NCBI GenBank assembly: GCA_905250025.1
Contig: CAJNOJ010000104.1
Span: 186,001-250,000, forward strand
Direction: 5' to 3'
DNA: 64,000 nucleotides
Source: Adineta ricciae
Taxonomy: Eukaryota > Rotifera > Eurotatoria > Adinetida > Adinetidae
In this document: piece after piece, positions 1 to 19,392 of the stretch
Position numbering within the stretch: position 1 is the first letter of the stretch
Layout: the number at the start of each line of letters is the position of its first letter
Notes under the pieces: generated by a model
What the model was told of the DNA's origin: nothing
Databases searched by the model: none
Seen by the model: only the letters and a program-made list of their open reading frames with translations
Program-made: the position numbers and the translations under genes

Positions 1-49
1 ATGCGAAAGAGGTTTGTTGTGTAAAATAGCATCTGATGATGAGTATATC

Positions 50-830
50 GCATTTATCAATATTATTTTTCTTCAAATGAATTGTGCTTTTTCTATTCGG
101 AACAATTCGACATGCTCTGAATCTGTTATGCTTTTATCTCAACAACTATTTCGTTTCAATTTCTGTGCCCTACTTTTCCTTTTTTCGTCGGTGACGAATT
201 TTATTTCAATCGCATCTGGTCTTATTTGCCGTTTATTCGTTGGATGGTTTGTTGATTCAACCAATATACGGGTCGATGTCTCTACAAACTTCGTGCGTTT
301 TTTCTCAACGTAGCACGACTAGCCGAATTTAGGTTTATTCTTTTGGCAATCATTGATCAATGGTTACTGCTAAACCGGAATATTTAGTATCGTCGAATGA
401 GTACGGCAAAAAATGGCAAATGAAGTATGATTGTTGTTTTCATTCTCTCAGTCATTGTATTTCCTCATATTATATATCCTTATGAACCAAACCTAGTTTA
501 CGCACCTTTACGATGTTATGGAGTGACACTTACCCGTCGTTTTGTAACCGACACACTATTTATACTTGGAAGTATTTTCATTCGGCTGGTATTGATGCTC
601 GTCTTCGGATTGTTGACTATTCGAAATATACGCCAATCACAAAAATCTGCTCAACCAAACACTATCGTTTCGATGGAAGAACGATCGCGCAAAGTTTTCA
701 GTAGATCTGATTATAACATCTACTGATTATATTATTGGTGCAGGTTTTTCTTATATTCTTATCTGGTTTGTCATTGGGTCTACAGAAGCTCTATGCTACT
801 TGTAACGGGATATATTGCTATATTCTGACC
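50..830 (+). pseudogene. decayed class A GPCR, chemoreceptor-like
   Basis: Three reading frames together spell the transmembrane core of a rhodopsin-type receptor. TM2-like residues FNFCALLFLFSSVTNF lie near 160-215. A TM3-like run LLAIIDQWLLLNR lies near 338-380, where family members usually have LATIDRWL. TM4-TM5 are at 427-650, ending in VFGLLTIRNIRQ. The frames are broken by several stops and frame changes, for example the stop after NRNI near 385. The layout matches the very large lineage-expanded peptide/chemo-receptor families of bdelloids. No intact product is possible. The left end may continue outside the window. Confidence 0.7.
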
Positions 831-1073
831 TGTATGCGACCTTGACTTGTCAACACTAGCATGACCGCTATACTTGGCTGATATCCATTGTTCTCTGTTG
901 CCTATATAAGCGTGTATCTCATAACTAAACAGGAGGTTGTTACGTGAAGAAGCCAAATAAAGTGTGTGTCATCATATCACGGGCAATTCTCTTCTCAAGT
1001 TTGTTATACTCATCAGTGCCATATGTGCAGGCGTTTGTAGCCAATAGGATGATGTTATTGATAATAAATTAAT

Positions 1074-1650
1074 TTAATGTGTTCCGGGATCTTGTTGTGC
1101 TTCATATCCCATCGAAGCAAATTGCTCTTGTCCAAAATTCTTTGGTAATTTCGTTACTGATGCATATTTTTCTACGTGTAACAGTAATTTAAACGAACTT
1201 GTACCAGTTTTGGCTAATCTTCTGAGAAGAACATTTTCTGAAACACCATTCTATGGAACTGTTTTAGCATGTGCAGCTGCTTCCATGAAAGCATTGACAG
1301 TTTGTTCGAATGAACATCTTATAATTAGTCCAATATCTTGTCGATTAACATCATGTTTTGTAATGATCATTAGACGTCCTTCGTTGGCCATAACACCGCA
1401 TAACAAAGCTAAATGATGATAATTAACACGAGAGCCATCAAAATGAGGTGACATGGTCCATTTCGCGATCAACTCCTTTTCGTACAGCTTCAATAACGAG
1501 TATGTCGAAGATTTCGATAAGATCATTTGTAAATGCTCGACGTGAATCGATATCTTTTGCTGATAAGACTTTTTTCAACGCTTCATCATCGGTTTACAAC
1601 ATCTGATCAACGATAATTATATTGTTGGTTGAAAGCTCTTTTTTCGACAT
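1074..1650 (-). pseudogene. fragment of RNA polymerase II largest subunit (RPB1)
   Basis: The minus strand reads as the C-terminal part of the Pol II catalytic core. It has a [14 protein letters not shown] run, then [11 protein letters not shown], then [35 protein letters not shown] and FMEAAAHA, and finally GVSENVLLRRL. These segments are collinear with RPB1 just before its heptad-repeat tail. An in-frame TAA at 1594-1596 and a one-base frame change in the A run at 1440-1443 break it. It has no upstream RPB1 exons and no CTD repeats, so it is a dead partial copy. The last frame ends at a TAA at 1074-1076. RPB1 is chosen over Pol I or III because of the NYRHLALLCD-like and MEAAAHAE-like strings. 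Confidence 0.85.
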
Positions 1651-1653
1651 GAT

Positions 1654-2227
1654 ACTTCGTCAATATAGTTGAATATATATGTAAAATGTCATTGTTTATA
1701 ACATGTACTTCACGGAGACAGGAATATTGTCATATTGACCTTCGTAATAAACTTTTAAATTCACTAACTAAAATGATTTACGGGCCAACTTAGTACCATG
1801 CAAGGACTAGAACTAAGCCTGAGATAAGTAAATACATTTCTGACTGCCGGTACAAGTCTAAAGCGGAAGCAAGTACTTTAAATTTCATGCTACTAATGTT
1901 TTCAAGAAAAACATATTTGACAATACATTTTGTCGACAAAGTTATGTTCACTGAATGCCGTTCAACCAAAAACATGATACTCGAGCGAATGCAATCAATG
2001 ATTAATGAATATAGTTTCCCGCTTACATGATTCAAATAAAAGTTTGTACGAATATCATTTGGAAACATTCGACTTTTTGAAATCATATTCTAGCATGTTT
2101 CCACGGCAAACTGATTTGTCAGTGTATACTGTGTTCGAAGTGAAATATGATACCATTCTACACACTGCGTTCTACTTTCCATTTATCATCAAGTAAAAAT
2201 AGGCCATTTCTGATTAGTTCATTTATA
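1654..2227. other. stretch without a recognisable gene
   Basis: Short open frames on both strands are interrupted often. A plus frame at 2005-2196 (63 codons) might belong to the same decayed locus as the fragment that follows, but I see no family signature. Confidence 0.4.
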
Positions 2228-2584
2228 ACAGTATCTCATAATCCTATTCACTCTCGCAAATTACGTATATCACTTGATTCATGCAGCCAAAATCACACAG
2301 ATCCAAAAGCTCATTCAGAATAATTGTACTATCAACTTAGATCTTCGCCAGAGAAAACGATATTTATCACAGCATGAATATCAATTGTATAGTGAGTAAT
2401 CGTGTCAAGCAGGACAACATGGTTTAGCTAGACCTTTCAAAAGACATTTTGCCGCCAGAAGAGACAACGTCTCAATAATAGATACACCAACTGAAATGAA
2501 AGAAACGACAATTGAAGAAGTACAGATGGGAGTTCAACCAATGACAAAGACAAGAAACATGATAATCATGTGTCGAAGTAATTG
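2228..2584 (+). pseudogene. unrecognised coding-like fragment with one in-frame stop
   Basis: One plus-strand frame stays open for about 115 codons except for a single TAA near 2395. It begins with a hydrophobic run (YLIILFTLANYVYHLI) that could be a membrane segment. It continues into a polar, Q/K-rich part and, after the stop, residues such as ARPFKRHFAARRDNVS and PTEMKETTIEEVQMG. A GTGAGT...CAG pair flanks the stop but would give a 21-base intron, which is too short. I read it as the remnant of a membrane protein tail. No family is recognised, and it could also be chance. Confidence 0.3.
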
Positions 2585-3472
2585 AATATCTCGAGAACTG
2601 AATCTCTATGGGTGTTCAGCAACGTTCACTGTTGTTGATAATTCAGATTGTGGTTGAAGGCGACGTGCCGAGGATTTCGCATGTTGGAGGATGATCGTAT
2701 TAACAATGACAATGGTAGATATGGAAGCTAGAATAACAAGCACAAACACATAGCAGTTCATCCAAGCTGGTAGGAAACAATACTACGAAATAATTTAGAA
2801 AAATAGACATGAAACTACCAGTAGAGCTAACGGGTACTTGATGTATGAAGATAGTTTCTGCATAGTACACAGGAGAACATGTGCTAGCTTGATAAAATCG
2901 GTGCACATTCACTTTTGTCGTAACAAAATACAGAAGTCAATACGATGAACAAGACAATGTGGCCACACACACACACACTACACGGAATCATGAACTGAAG
3001 GAGCAAAGTAAAGCCCTTTAAGATATAGGTTTCATATAGTTAATTAATTTACCTTTTCGATGAAATATAGAATATGACAGAATAGACGGACAACATACCT
3101 ATAGATTTTTGAGAGAGTCATGGAAGCTTTCATTTAGTAAATACCATGCAGATAAAGTTCTCGAGGTATTCTGAGAAAAGTACTAATTCATGGTCATATA
3201 CTCTTGACAACATAGATAGTCAAATGAATAATGCCTTTCTCACACACGCCGTTATTCTAATTGTAATGAACCGATATGTTCTGATAAAATTGACTCTTTC
3301 CTACGAAATCTAACAGCTTCGATCTGAAAGCTCATTAGTCTTTTATGAGACAACTTTTAATAACTGAGACATGACTTCAAATTGATTTATTTAGCAACGA
3401 GATAGAGTAAACTATGTTTTATTCAATATGTCAAATAGTGCGAAATACATTTTTTGAGTTAAGCGTAATTAA
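2585..3472. other. non-coding stretch with a short CA microsatellite
   Basis: No supported gene. An alternating CA run lies at about 2963-2980. The rest is AT-rich with frequent stops on both strands. Confidence 0.5.
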
Positions 3473-3805
3473 TCAGTCTTCATTAAGCAATGCACCAATA
3501 AATCGTTTTAAACTTCGATTGCGGTTTCGAAGAAGGGCCGCTTGTTTTTCTTGTTGTTCTTCGACTTCGGTAATACAGCAGATTTTCTTGCCACATATCT
3601 CGAGATGTGCTGCACACACCATGCGACGACCCATCACGGGACAACATTCACTATCCCCCCGGCATACTTCTGCTCGTTTTTTGCATGCATTCGATAAAAG
3701 ACCGCTACAAGAAAATAATTATTTCTAATTAGAAACAATACAAACTTACGATGCGACGGAAAAGAATACAATACAAATTGCCAATGATCCGAATAGTAAT
3801 CTCAT
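3473..3805 (-). CDS. small secreted cysteine-rich protein
   Basis: Two exons, 3750-3805 and 3473-3704, join across a 45-base GTAAGT...TAG intron to give 95 residues. The first 19 or so form a textbook signal peptide (MRLLFGSLAICIVFFSVAS). The mature part has cysteines at about 26, 33, 39, 40, 49, 56, 61 and 62, that is C-x6-C-x5-CC-x8-C-x6-C-x4-CC. Two vicinal CC pairs with this spacing suggest a compact disulfide-stapled fold of the knottin or colipase-like kind. A charged tail rich in E, Q, K and R follows. The start is chosen by the signal peptide; a TATAAT-like sequence lies about 30 bases upstream. It is secreted and its function is unknown. The gene is intact and stands alone between debris and the DAPK gene. 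Confidence 0.72.
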
Positions 3806-4606
3806 TTTTGCTCCTTGTGAAATCTTCGGAGTATTATATCAATATGCCTGATGGTTGCTATTTCGTATCAGAAATATGTCATAATGATTAACATACAATG
3901 AGTCACCGAACTGATAGGTCTCTGTGCCAATAGTTTCAAACGATAAGAACAAAAAAAAATATCAACTTCGCAAATAATTTCTCTGACGAAGGGTTTCTTT
4001 CTAAACACAGCTCGATAAAAATGCCTTTTAAAAGAACGCAAACGATGATTCAGAGGAAAAAGTGCCACTCTCCCTGTACGAAAATATACAATATCGATAG
4101 ACTCCAAGGACATTTGTCAATATCGTAATCGATACAAAGCGATACGAACTCAAACGATCGTTTTCTACTCCTTCATGTGTTAATCTCCAGATCAAATAAA
4201 TATCTTTTTATTCGAAATAATGGCGAAATGATCGATATCATCTAAATAACACATAAAAATAACTTTCGCAACATCGCCTGTGTATTTCTACATGAAAGCA
4301 ATGTGCAATGTGTAAAAAACCATTAATCTAACACGAAGTAAAACGTTCTTTTTTAAGAAGAGATTAAAACAAGGCAAGTGAAGATATGAATTGTTAATAA
4401 CATTTTGTTTTTGTATTAATTATCACAAACACAAAACACACACACACGCACGCACACAATGGGTATCGTCATCGTCCATCTCATCTTGTCGCTATTAGTT
4501 TAGATCATTCGAACAGAGAGTTAATATAAAGAACGGAAAAATGCATAGAAAAATAAAGTGAGCAGAAGAAGGAAAACAATGTACAAAAAGAAAAAAAAAG
4601 AATGCA
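3806..4606. other. intergenic, downstream of the DAPK gene
   Basis: No gene is supported. An 81-codon minus frame at 3868-4113 has no recognisable features. A CA-rich tract lies at about 4429-4458. AATAAA on the minus strand (4207-4212) could be a distant poly(A) signal for the DAPK gene. Confidence 0.45.
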
Positions 4607-12039
<7,433 letters not shown>

Positions 12040-12436
12040 GGTCGATGAGTTTATCGAGGTGTATTTACATTAAGAATTAGTTGACCTCATGATCTAAAAC
12101 ATCGGAAAAATATGTCGAGAGATAAACAAAGCAAAACATGTATTTATTTAAAGAAGAAATACATATATATATATACAGTAACGAAAGATACGATCGAATA
12201 TGTAGAGTAAGAAAAGAAATCATCAGAATGATAATCCTCGCTACGACTAGGAGAAACACGACCAACTGATTGAAAAGAATCAAGATGAGATGAAGAGAAA
12301 GAAAGCGACGAGGAGAGGATTTTTCTTTCTTCCTTTCTTTCTTTCTCCTAGTAGAACTGGCTCTCGTTGTTGTTTTTTTTGTTTCTCTTTTCTACTCAAC
12401 TACTACTGTACAGTTTTTTTCTTAACTGCCGCATAC
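12040..12436. other. upstream region of the DAPK gene
   Basis: No gene is supported. Probably promoter and 5' leader of the minus-strand DAPK gene. Short CT- and T-rich runs lie at 12310-12420. Confidence 0.4.
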
Positions 12437-12589
12437 ATGTCGTTCTCGACCAAAAAGATAGTTATCACATTCCTCTTTGCTCTATCGATGTCTATTTTTA
12501 TTCGTAACGTGACACATTCCGAACAAAATTGGTCACGAAGCAAATTGTTCAGTGAAGATTTAGGATATCTTATGTTAAATGATTGCTGA
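12437..12589 (+). CDS. possible short secreted peptide
   Basis: An ATG at 12437 starts a 50-residue frame. It begins with a basic residue pair and a hydrophobic core (IVITFLFALSMSIF) like a signal peptide, followed by about 25 polar residues ending in a single cysteine. There is no family match and no obvious TATA or poly(A) support. It is recorded because small secreted-peptide genes occur elsewhere in the window. It may well be chance. Confidence 0.2.
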   Translation: MSFSTKKIVITFLFALSMSIFIRNVTHSEQNWSRSKLFSEDLGYLMLNDC

Positions 12590-12798
12590 TAAGCATAATT
12601 TATGCTTGTTCATTGTATGTGCCCTATTAAACGAAGAAAAGAGAAAGATAACAATAGGATGGGGAATATTTCTATGGCTTACTTCGATTTCGCCTATTCT
12701 AAGCACCACCTACGTCTTAATTATGTTGTTTTGCTTGTCTGATAGGAAAGAAGAATATCTAAGACCCAAAACAAAAGGAAAGCGTGAATAAACATACT

Positions 12799-13968
12799 TT
12801 AATTTAGTCGAACGAAAATCGAATGAATCCTGCTGGCGAAACATGAATTCAAGGTATCATCAGAAGAAAATAAATTACGTGCAATGATTCTGTAAGCAAT
12901 TGTATTGAATTCCATTTCTAAACATGTGTCAAGACATTTCGTCAATATTGAAATCAAATCTGCTTTGAGAATCGTAAGACATACGAAGGTTTTTAGCATA
13001 ACAACATCTTCTATTCGCTGATGAGGAAAAGATTTTAATTGTAAATCATTTCGAGCATATCGAAGCAGAACATACGGATATGTCAGTTACCATCTGTATC
13101 TCCGATGATGAATAATCTCGCTTGACTCCTACTGCTACTGTACATGAATAATAAAAGATACTTTTTATTAATGAAAAAAAAAAACTAATAGCATGTCGCA
13201 GAAACACTATCTTACGCATAGTGTTATTCTCAAAAGATTTCAATAAGAAATATTACTTTTCGGATTTTCTCGATCGATACTTTCTCAACTGATAAGCAGC
13301 TATATCGTTATAAATTACATTCCCAAAAATAGCACCCTTGGTACATGTGATATTTCTCCATGGGATACGTCGGCATGTATTAAAAATAAGAGCAAATCTC
13401 GCTGATAAGACTTTGAAAGAATTGAAAAGTCACTCAGTCGACACATGCCAACGTATTCATCAATGAACACTCTTACATCATCGATAGTCAACTTCGAAAT
13501 GGAAATAAATGAAAAGATTACGTTATAGACCAGATAAGACATGTAAGAAAATGCTTTCATACAAATCATTTATCAGCGGAAATGCCCCGAGTGAAATTAG
13601 TTTCCGTTTGAAATTAATTGTTTTTTTTTCTGTTTGATCGATTTAGATATCGTTTAATTGTTTCATACCTCTGCAAATCAAGCGATTTGTCTTCCACATA
13701 CGTCGAAATAATGATATTTCTTTTCAATGAGAAAATGTAAATTAACATGAAAATCGCTTACCTAACCATCCGTTTCCTATTCCATCGAGGTTCCACTTAT
13801 CACATTATCTCTAATTGTAAAAGGTTGTTTCTTTCTTTCATTCGAAGGATATACTTTCGATTTCACCTTATCATCAATACCATCAGCATTTGCTTCCCAA
13901 TCAGTACGAAGACAATCCAAGGTCGATATTTGAATATTAGTCGAATAATAGATGACTTTTACTTGCAT
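12799..13968 (-). other. exon-like open frames, possible uncharacterised gene
   Basis: Several minus-strand frames look coding and can be chained by GT-AG pairs: about 13860-13930 (LDCLRTDWEANADGIDDK), 13320-13520 (KLTIDDVRVFIDEYVGMC, then SYQRDLLLFLIHADVSHG) and 12799-13035 (RIEDVVMLKTFVCLTILKAD, then CLDTCLEMEFNTIAYRII), ending in VRLN at the stop 12799. A GTAATT donor near 13320 joins in phase to an exon reading IEKVSIEKIRK. The helical, leucine-rich character resembles a repeat scaffold, but I recognise no family and could not build a complete model. Confidence 0.35.
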
Positions 13969-15625
13969 AGAACCGATGAGTTTTGAATGATGTATTTTTG
14001 TCGATTTTATTGTGATGAAAGAAGCTGAAGGGCCGTCGTCAAGTTAAAACTAATTTTGTTTCTTCAGTTCTTCCGATGTATATTGAAAAGGTTTCAAACT
14101 TTTTTACATCTCAACTGCGCTCGATATAAAATCTAAATTTATCAAAAGAAAAAATAAACAAGAGATACTCACATTGATTATGACATTTATTTTCGTGTTT
14201 ATCGATTGATATAGAAAAAGAAAAGGTAAAAGTTGATGTTGTACGTACTAAAGCTGTTCTGTTTGTTTAGAAAAGTGATATATACTTACGTATAGATATC
14301 GCTAGATGTCAGTGATAATTATAAGCATATGAAAGCGAGTGAAAAGGACGCGATAACATATATATACGTACACGAAATTCTGTTTTCTATTTATCAGGAT
14401 AGAAGTATTAGGTCGAGAATAACAAAGATTTATCTCCGATGCATTTTGGTATCAATTGAATTATCTTTGTTTGTTTTAATATACTTGTGATAATCATCGC
14501 GAAGAGCATTGTTATCGCTCGGATAACGGCGACGGAAATGTCGAATTCATTGAAGATTGATTTGCTCATAAAAGTAATAATGATTATCAAGAATTCGTTT
14601 ATATGTTACAGACAATTGATCTTTAACACGCGAACTCTATACAGATATGATCTTTTAACATGAAATCAAATATTCTCCTGTTATTAGCACTAGATTAAAC
14701 TATAAGAAGGAGAATAACATCTACAAGATGCATGAGTTGCAGTTCGAATTCCTATTGTTGTGCTGAATGCGGCGCGTGTTGGTTGACGTTTTATCTCTAG
14801 AATGTGTTGTATAGATTAGTAATACACTGTAAGAATCGATGGACTTATTCGAAGTACTGCTACGTGCTAATTGCTGTGATTTATTCAAGGATAAAGATTG
14901 AAGAGGAAGCAGAGACAAACAAATATCAGCAGACATAACAGACTTTATGCGAATCATCTACTTGATGATTTCTTGAGGGTGAAGGTGTAGATGATTAGAG
15001 AATATCGCATTGTAATGTACCTATCAGTTTCTCCAAATCACACGTCATTGCTCTTTGAGATGCTGTTGCATTTTCACAGTATCTGTTGGGATTGATAATC
15101 TTTAACATTTCTCAAGATCTTTCCCATTTCAAAACTATTTCGAATGATTGCTTTAGTGATGTGACTACCTGATGCATGAAATGCTAAAACAAGCAAATCG
15201 ATCGGTAGCAGCTCATACTCTCTTTGCAAATATTTATAGATTGAGTATCAAACGAAAATCAATTCAAGATGGTTTGAAGAGAACAGCAGTTTTTCCTCGA
15301 GGCGAATTAGATCTTTGAGGGTGAGATTTATACAGTAGTTAAACAAGGTCAAACTATGTTAGATTTGATGTTATGTGACTAAGACTTCGCATTGACAAGA
15401 GAACATTTAATTCTTCTTGTTTGTATTTAAGTAACGTCTTTTTTAGTTTTAACGTGATAGATCAACAACAAATATGGTGACGAACAACACTGCAAAATAA
15501 AGATTTAAAGAGATGAAATAAAATATTTGATGTTGAACGAGTTTTAATAGGCGCGATTTGTTCCTGATCGTTGAGATCGATCTATTCAATAGAAGACAAA
15601 TATCATACGGAATGAATGAATTATT
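13969..15625. other. stretch without a recognised gene
   Basis: No complete gene. A plus frame at about 15173-15319 is open for some 48 codons (contains ANRSVAAHTLFANIYRL) and a minus frame at 14721-14957 is Ser/Asn-rich. Neither has a family signature. An ATTAAA on the minus strand at 15543-15548 is a possible poly(A) signal for the eIF3c gene. Confidence 0.4.
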
Positions 15626-18600
15626 TCATTGCTTACTCCAGTTTTGTCCACCGCCACCGCTGTTGCCGCCTCCACTAGTTCCTTGATTGCGTTGTTGTCC
15701 TTGTTGTGCTTCTATAATAAAAGCAGAATATGAGATGATCTTTCGAATGAAGAAGAACGTACGTTGATTTGGTCTTGAATAAAAGTTTGGTTCACCACCA
15801 CGTAGATTAACGATTTTTTCGTTTTGCTCATACAATTGGAAGATCTTCTCAACGAGTTGAAGCGAAAGTGCTTGTGTTCTCGAAGGATCTGTATGATGCA
15901 TTATAACAGTTTGATTTGGTTCTTCAAGTGAAGCCTGAAAAACAAATTATTTTCATTCATCGATCTACGTTTCATTCAACAAATGCGATTTTACCATGAG
16001 TTCTTCGTTGATAATCATTTTACTAACAATACCATAGACTTGTTTAACCGGTAATTCAAACATATCAGCTAATGTCGGCATGGAAATAGCATCGTAAACC
16101 GTCGCATAAGTAAACAAATAGGTACGTAAAGATTCTTCTTTGATTTTATCAATAAGCATTTTGCGTACTTCTGCTGCTTGTGGCATTAAATTCCAGACCT
16201 AAAGACAAATGACATGGATTTGTGCTTAAAAGAGTTCGTCAACCAAATCGGTTGTTCATTACCTTTCCATTCATTTTTTCATTGATCAAGAAGTTAACAC
16301 ACGCACTCCAATCACCGGTTTTCATTGCTCGACTTGCAGCAACCACATGTTCACGCATGGATTCCGGTGGTCCGAAAACAGGTTGTTTTTCAGCTTGTCG
16401 CATTTGTGTATGAAAATGTTTACTAATTGGTCGCTTTCGTGCATAACATTCATGAGCTAGAGAAAAATCTTTCTATGAATCATTATACTTCTAAATGAAC
16501 ATATTCTTACAAGCCATAAATGGAATTTCGATTAACATGGCTGAAACTAGATAAACACATTCAATTAATTCTAAGTTGATGTGCATATGAAATGGTAGTA
16601 AACGTTGTCGTTCTTTCATTTCTTGATCACGTGTTCGTTCTTGATTACGAAGCATTTGAACACCTTGTGCTAACGATTCTTTGGCACGATTGCTCGATTG
16701 CATATCGACTAGTGCTTGATGGGCTTCACGAATCGAACCGAAACGGAATGCGCATAGACCTAATTGAACAATCGTTCGATTGTATAAGATTTGTGTTGAA
16801 ACATCCGATGAATTAATTGTGTCTTGCATATGACACATCAACATTAAGTCACGTGCTTCGTAGTAATGGTCGTGCAATGCTAAATGATACACATGGCAAA
16901 GACTTGCACGAGCTCGTAAACGATTCAATGAATCTTTTGCATAGATATATTTGCAAAGACGATCCATTAAAGCTACAGATGGCTGACCGGATGTTTTATC
17001 ATGTTTGTAATAGAGATGTTCAATAACACACATGTATGCTGTACATAAATGTTGTGGTTGAACAAGTTGTACTGCACTCGTGTGAGAATCACCAGTGATC
17101 ATAACATTTTTCTCAGCTTTTGATTCGAGATACGTCTTCATGCGATCGATTATTGAACAAACGCGTAGTTCATCTTTTAAGCGTTCAACATAATCTTGAC
17201 TATGAGCGTCAGTATTTTGTAAAATTTTCGTAAATTCTTCATCCATTTTGATTATTATGGTTATAATATCACCATGAATACGATAGTCTGGTTCTTTCTA
17301 AATAGGACACACACGCAAATTGACTGTTGTAGACTTCCTTTCTTTGTGCTTTAACACCTTACTTTGAGATTTTCAGCTTCTTCACTGATATTTTCACTAA
17401 TTTGAACTTCTTCATGTTTGCTTAATAATGTTAACAATTCATCGATGTAATCAAGCGCACTGAAACAAAGCAACAAACGAAAATGTTTGGAGATTATAGA
17501 CTATTTTCGTACCGTGCCCATGCTTCAGGTTTCAAACATTCATTACTCTTGTGATGATAATCGAAGCTGACAGCAATTTGTATTAATAAAATCCTGATGT
17601 CGAGTGCAACACCCAAAGCTAGTTTTTCGACGTATAAGCGAAGGACCTTCAAGCATTCTAATTGATCTCGACGATTAGTACCACGTTTACCACGCATGGC
17701 AATGATTTCGTTGAGTTTTTTTAGAATCGCATCATGTGTGATTTCTTCGTCTTTGGCGAACGAAACAAGTTTTAGGACCTAAGACAAAAAACGAACTCCT
17801 CTATCGATAGGCAACGAAGAGATGCTTACATCTTGTCGAGGTTGAGAGTCTTTTTGTCCATCTTCATCTTCATCGTCGGATTGTTGAATTGGTCGATCGG
17901 GGCGACGTACTTTAGGCGTACGTTTAGTACCAGAAGCATCTTTGTTTTTGTTCGATTTTTCCTTTTCTGGTTTATCAGATCTAAAATGAATTTCCTTCAT
18001 TTTGATCTTTTCACTTGTAGAGAATGGAATTTTACTTCAAGAATTTCTTGTAAAGTTCTTCTTTGGGTGCATCGACATCGATTGAACTGTCACTCGATTC
18101 GTCTTCACTTTCATCCCAGGAGACATCGCTGGACTCGCTATCGTCATCCTGAAAAATGGGTATCTGTGTCAGTAAAGACCTTTCCCTCATAAAAATTGCT
18201 CGTTTACGTCTTGCGGTTTGCTTTTTGTTGGAGCGACTTCTTCTTGATCTTCTTCACTATCAGCACTTTGTTCTGCCGATGGAACTTCATCAATAGGTAC
18301 TTCTTCATCGCCAACATCAGGTTTCTATAGAATAGAGAAGTTTGTATTTTTTGAACAAATCTTTATATGAGAACAAACTTCACGATAAGCGTTGATTTCT
18401 TTCTCCAATGGTTCCTGTTTGAGAAATCGACGGATTTTTTGACGTAAAGCACTTAAATTATTCGAATTGTTTTTATTCAATGTTTCACGCCAATCTCGAT
18501 CGCCCCAACACTAAACAAAAAAGAAATTTGACAATGGAGAAAATACAATGAAGTCTTTGTCATACTTGATTAACGAAGTCATCGAGTTGGGCCAACATTT

Positions 18601-19114
18601 TGATCAATGATCGTGGTAAATTTTGATCTTTTTCCAAAACACGTTTAGCTTTTTCATATGCTTTGACTAAGTTCTCATAACCTAGAAATCCATTTGAAAA
18701 AGTATAAATGTGTCACTGGAGAAAAGCTCTCTTACATTCATAGACCAAACCAATATCGCGAATGCGCATTGCATGTTTTATTTTCTTGATAATCTCTTCG
18801 ATTTCTTCGTATCTAAACACAATTTATTCAAATTTAGTATGAAAATGAGCGTTTCAATACCGTTTCACTTTTTCACTACGTACAACACGCTTAACATCTT
18901 CTTCATCATCACTCACGGCGATGTATGCTTTGGATGCGCTAGAATTCAAAGGATGAGTAGATCGAACATGAACAATTTAGAGAAACACATACCCTTTTGC
19001 TGCGGTTTTACTAGCACCCTTTTTCGCTGTTGTAACTTGAACTTGCTGTTGATCATCACTCGATTCTTCGCTTGAAGAGGAATCGTCTTTGAAAAAGAAA
19101 CGGTTACTAGCCAT
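15626..19114 (-). CDS. EIF3C: eukaryotic translation initiation factor 3 subunit C
   Basis: Core subunit of the cytoplasmic eIF3 complex, which holds eIF1, eIF5 and the 40S subunit during scanning. The start is ATG at 19114 ([20 protein letters not shown]), the usual acidic eIF3c N-terminus, with more acidic stretches ([20 protein letters not shown]) near 18130. About a dozen exons give roughly 850-900 residues. The large exon 16510-17246 carries the conserved middle ([20 protein letters not shown], then [20 protein letters not shown]). The PCI winged-helix region is at 15960-16190 ([20 protein letters not shown]). The tail is Gly/Gln-rich and ends NWSKQ. All family blocks are present and in order with no lesion. 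A TTTTTTTTCAG acceptor lies just before the ATG. Confidence 0.95.
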
Positions 19115-19118
19115 GGTT

Positions 19119-19135
19119 TTCTGAAAAAAAATCTT
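19119..19135 (-). promoter_or_regulatory. candidate spliced-leader acceptor before eIF3c
   Basis: On the minus strand a T8-CAG tract ends six bases before the eIF3c start codon. There is no upstream coding exon, so this acceptor fits trans-splicing of a spliced leader, a process known in bdelloids. It could also be the acceptor of a non-coding first exon. Confidence 0.45.
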
Positions 19136-19333
19136 GATTTCAAGAGAAGTTCGATCGAATCATTTCAATGAAGAGAAATAGATCTATACTTGTATCTCGT
19201 ACAAAAGATTAAAAATAAACAATCGGTTGGTATTACTCAACTCGTTTCTGAATGGCCAATATGGAAAACAGAAATCCATGTTGCAATTCAAAATAATAAT
19301 ATTACATCAATAGAGGACACTAGTTAGCAATGT

Positions 19334-19339
19334 TTTATT
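19334..19339 (-). terminator. poly(A) signal of the cationic peptide gene
   Basis: AATAAA on the minus strand, 54 bases downstream of the stop codon at 19393. Confidence 0.6.
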
Positions 19340-19392
19340 ATAATTAGAAAAGAATCAGTGGAATATAAAAAGATGTATGAGTACATATGAAA

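Noticed and set aside
15173..15319. 48-codon plus-strand frame as a gene fragment
   Set aside because: It is short, has no splice context on either side and no recognisable family.
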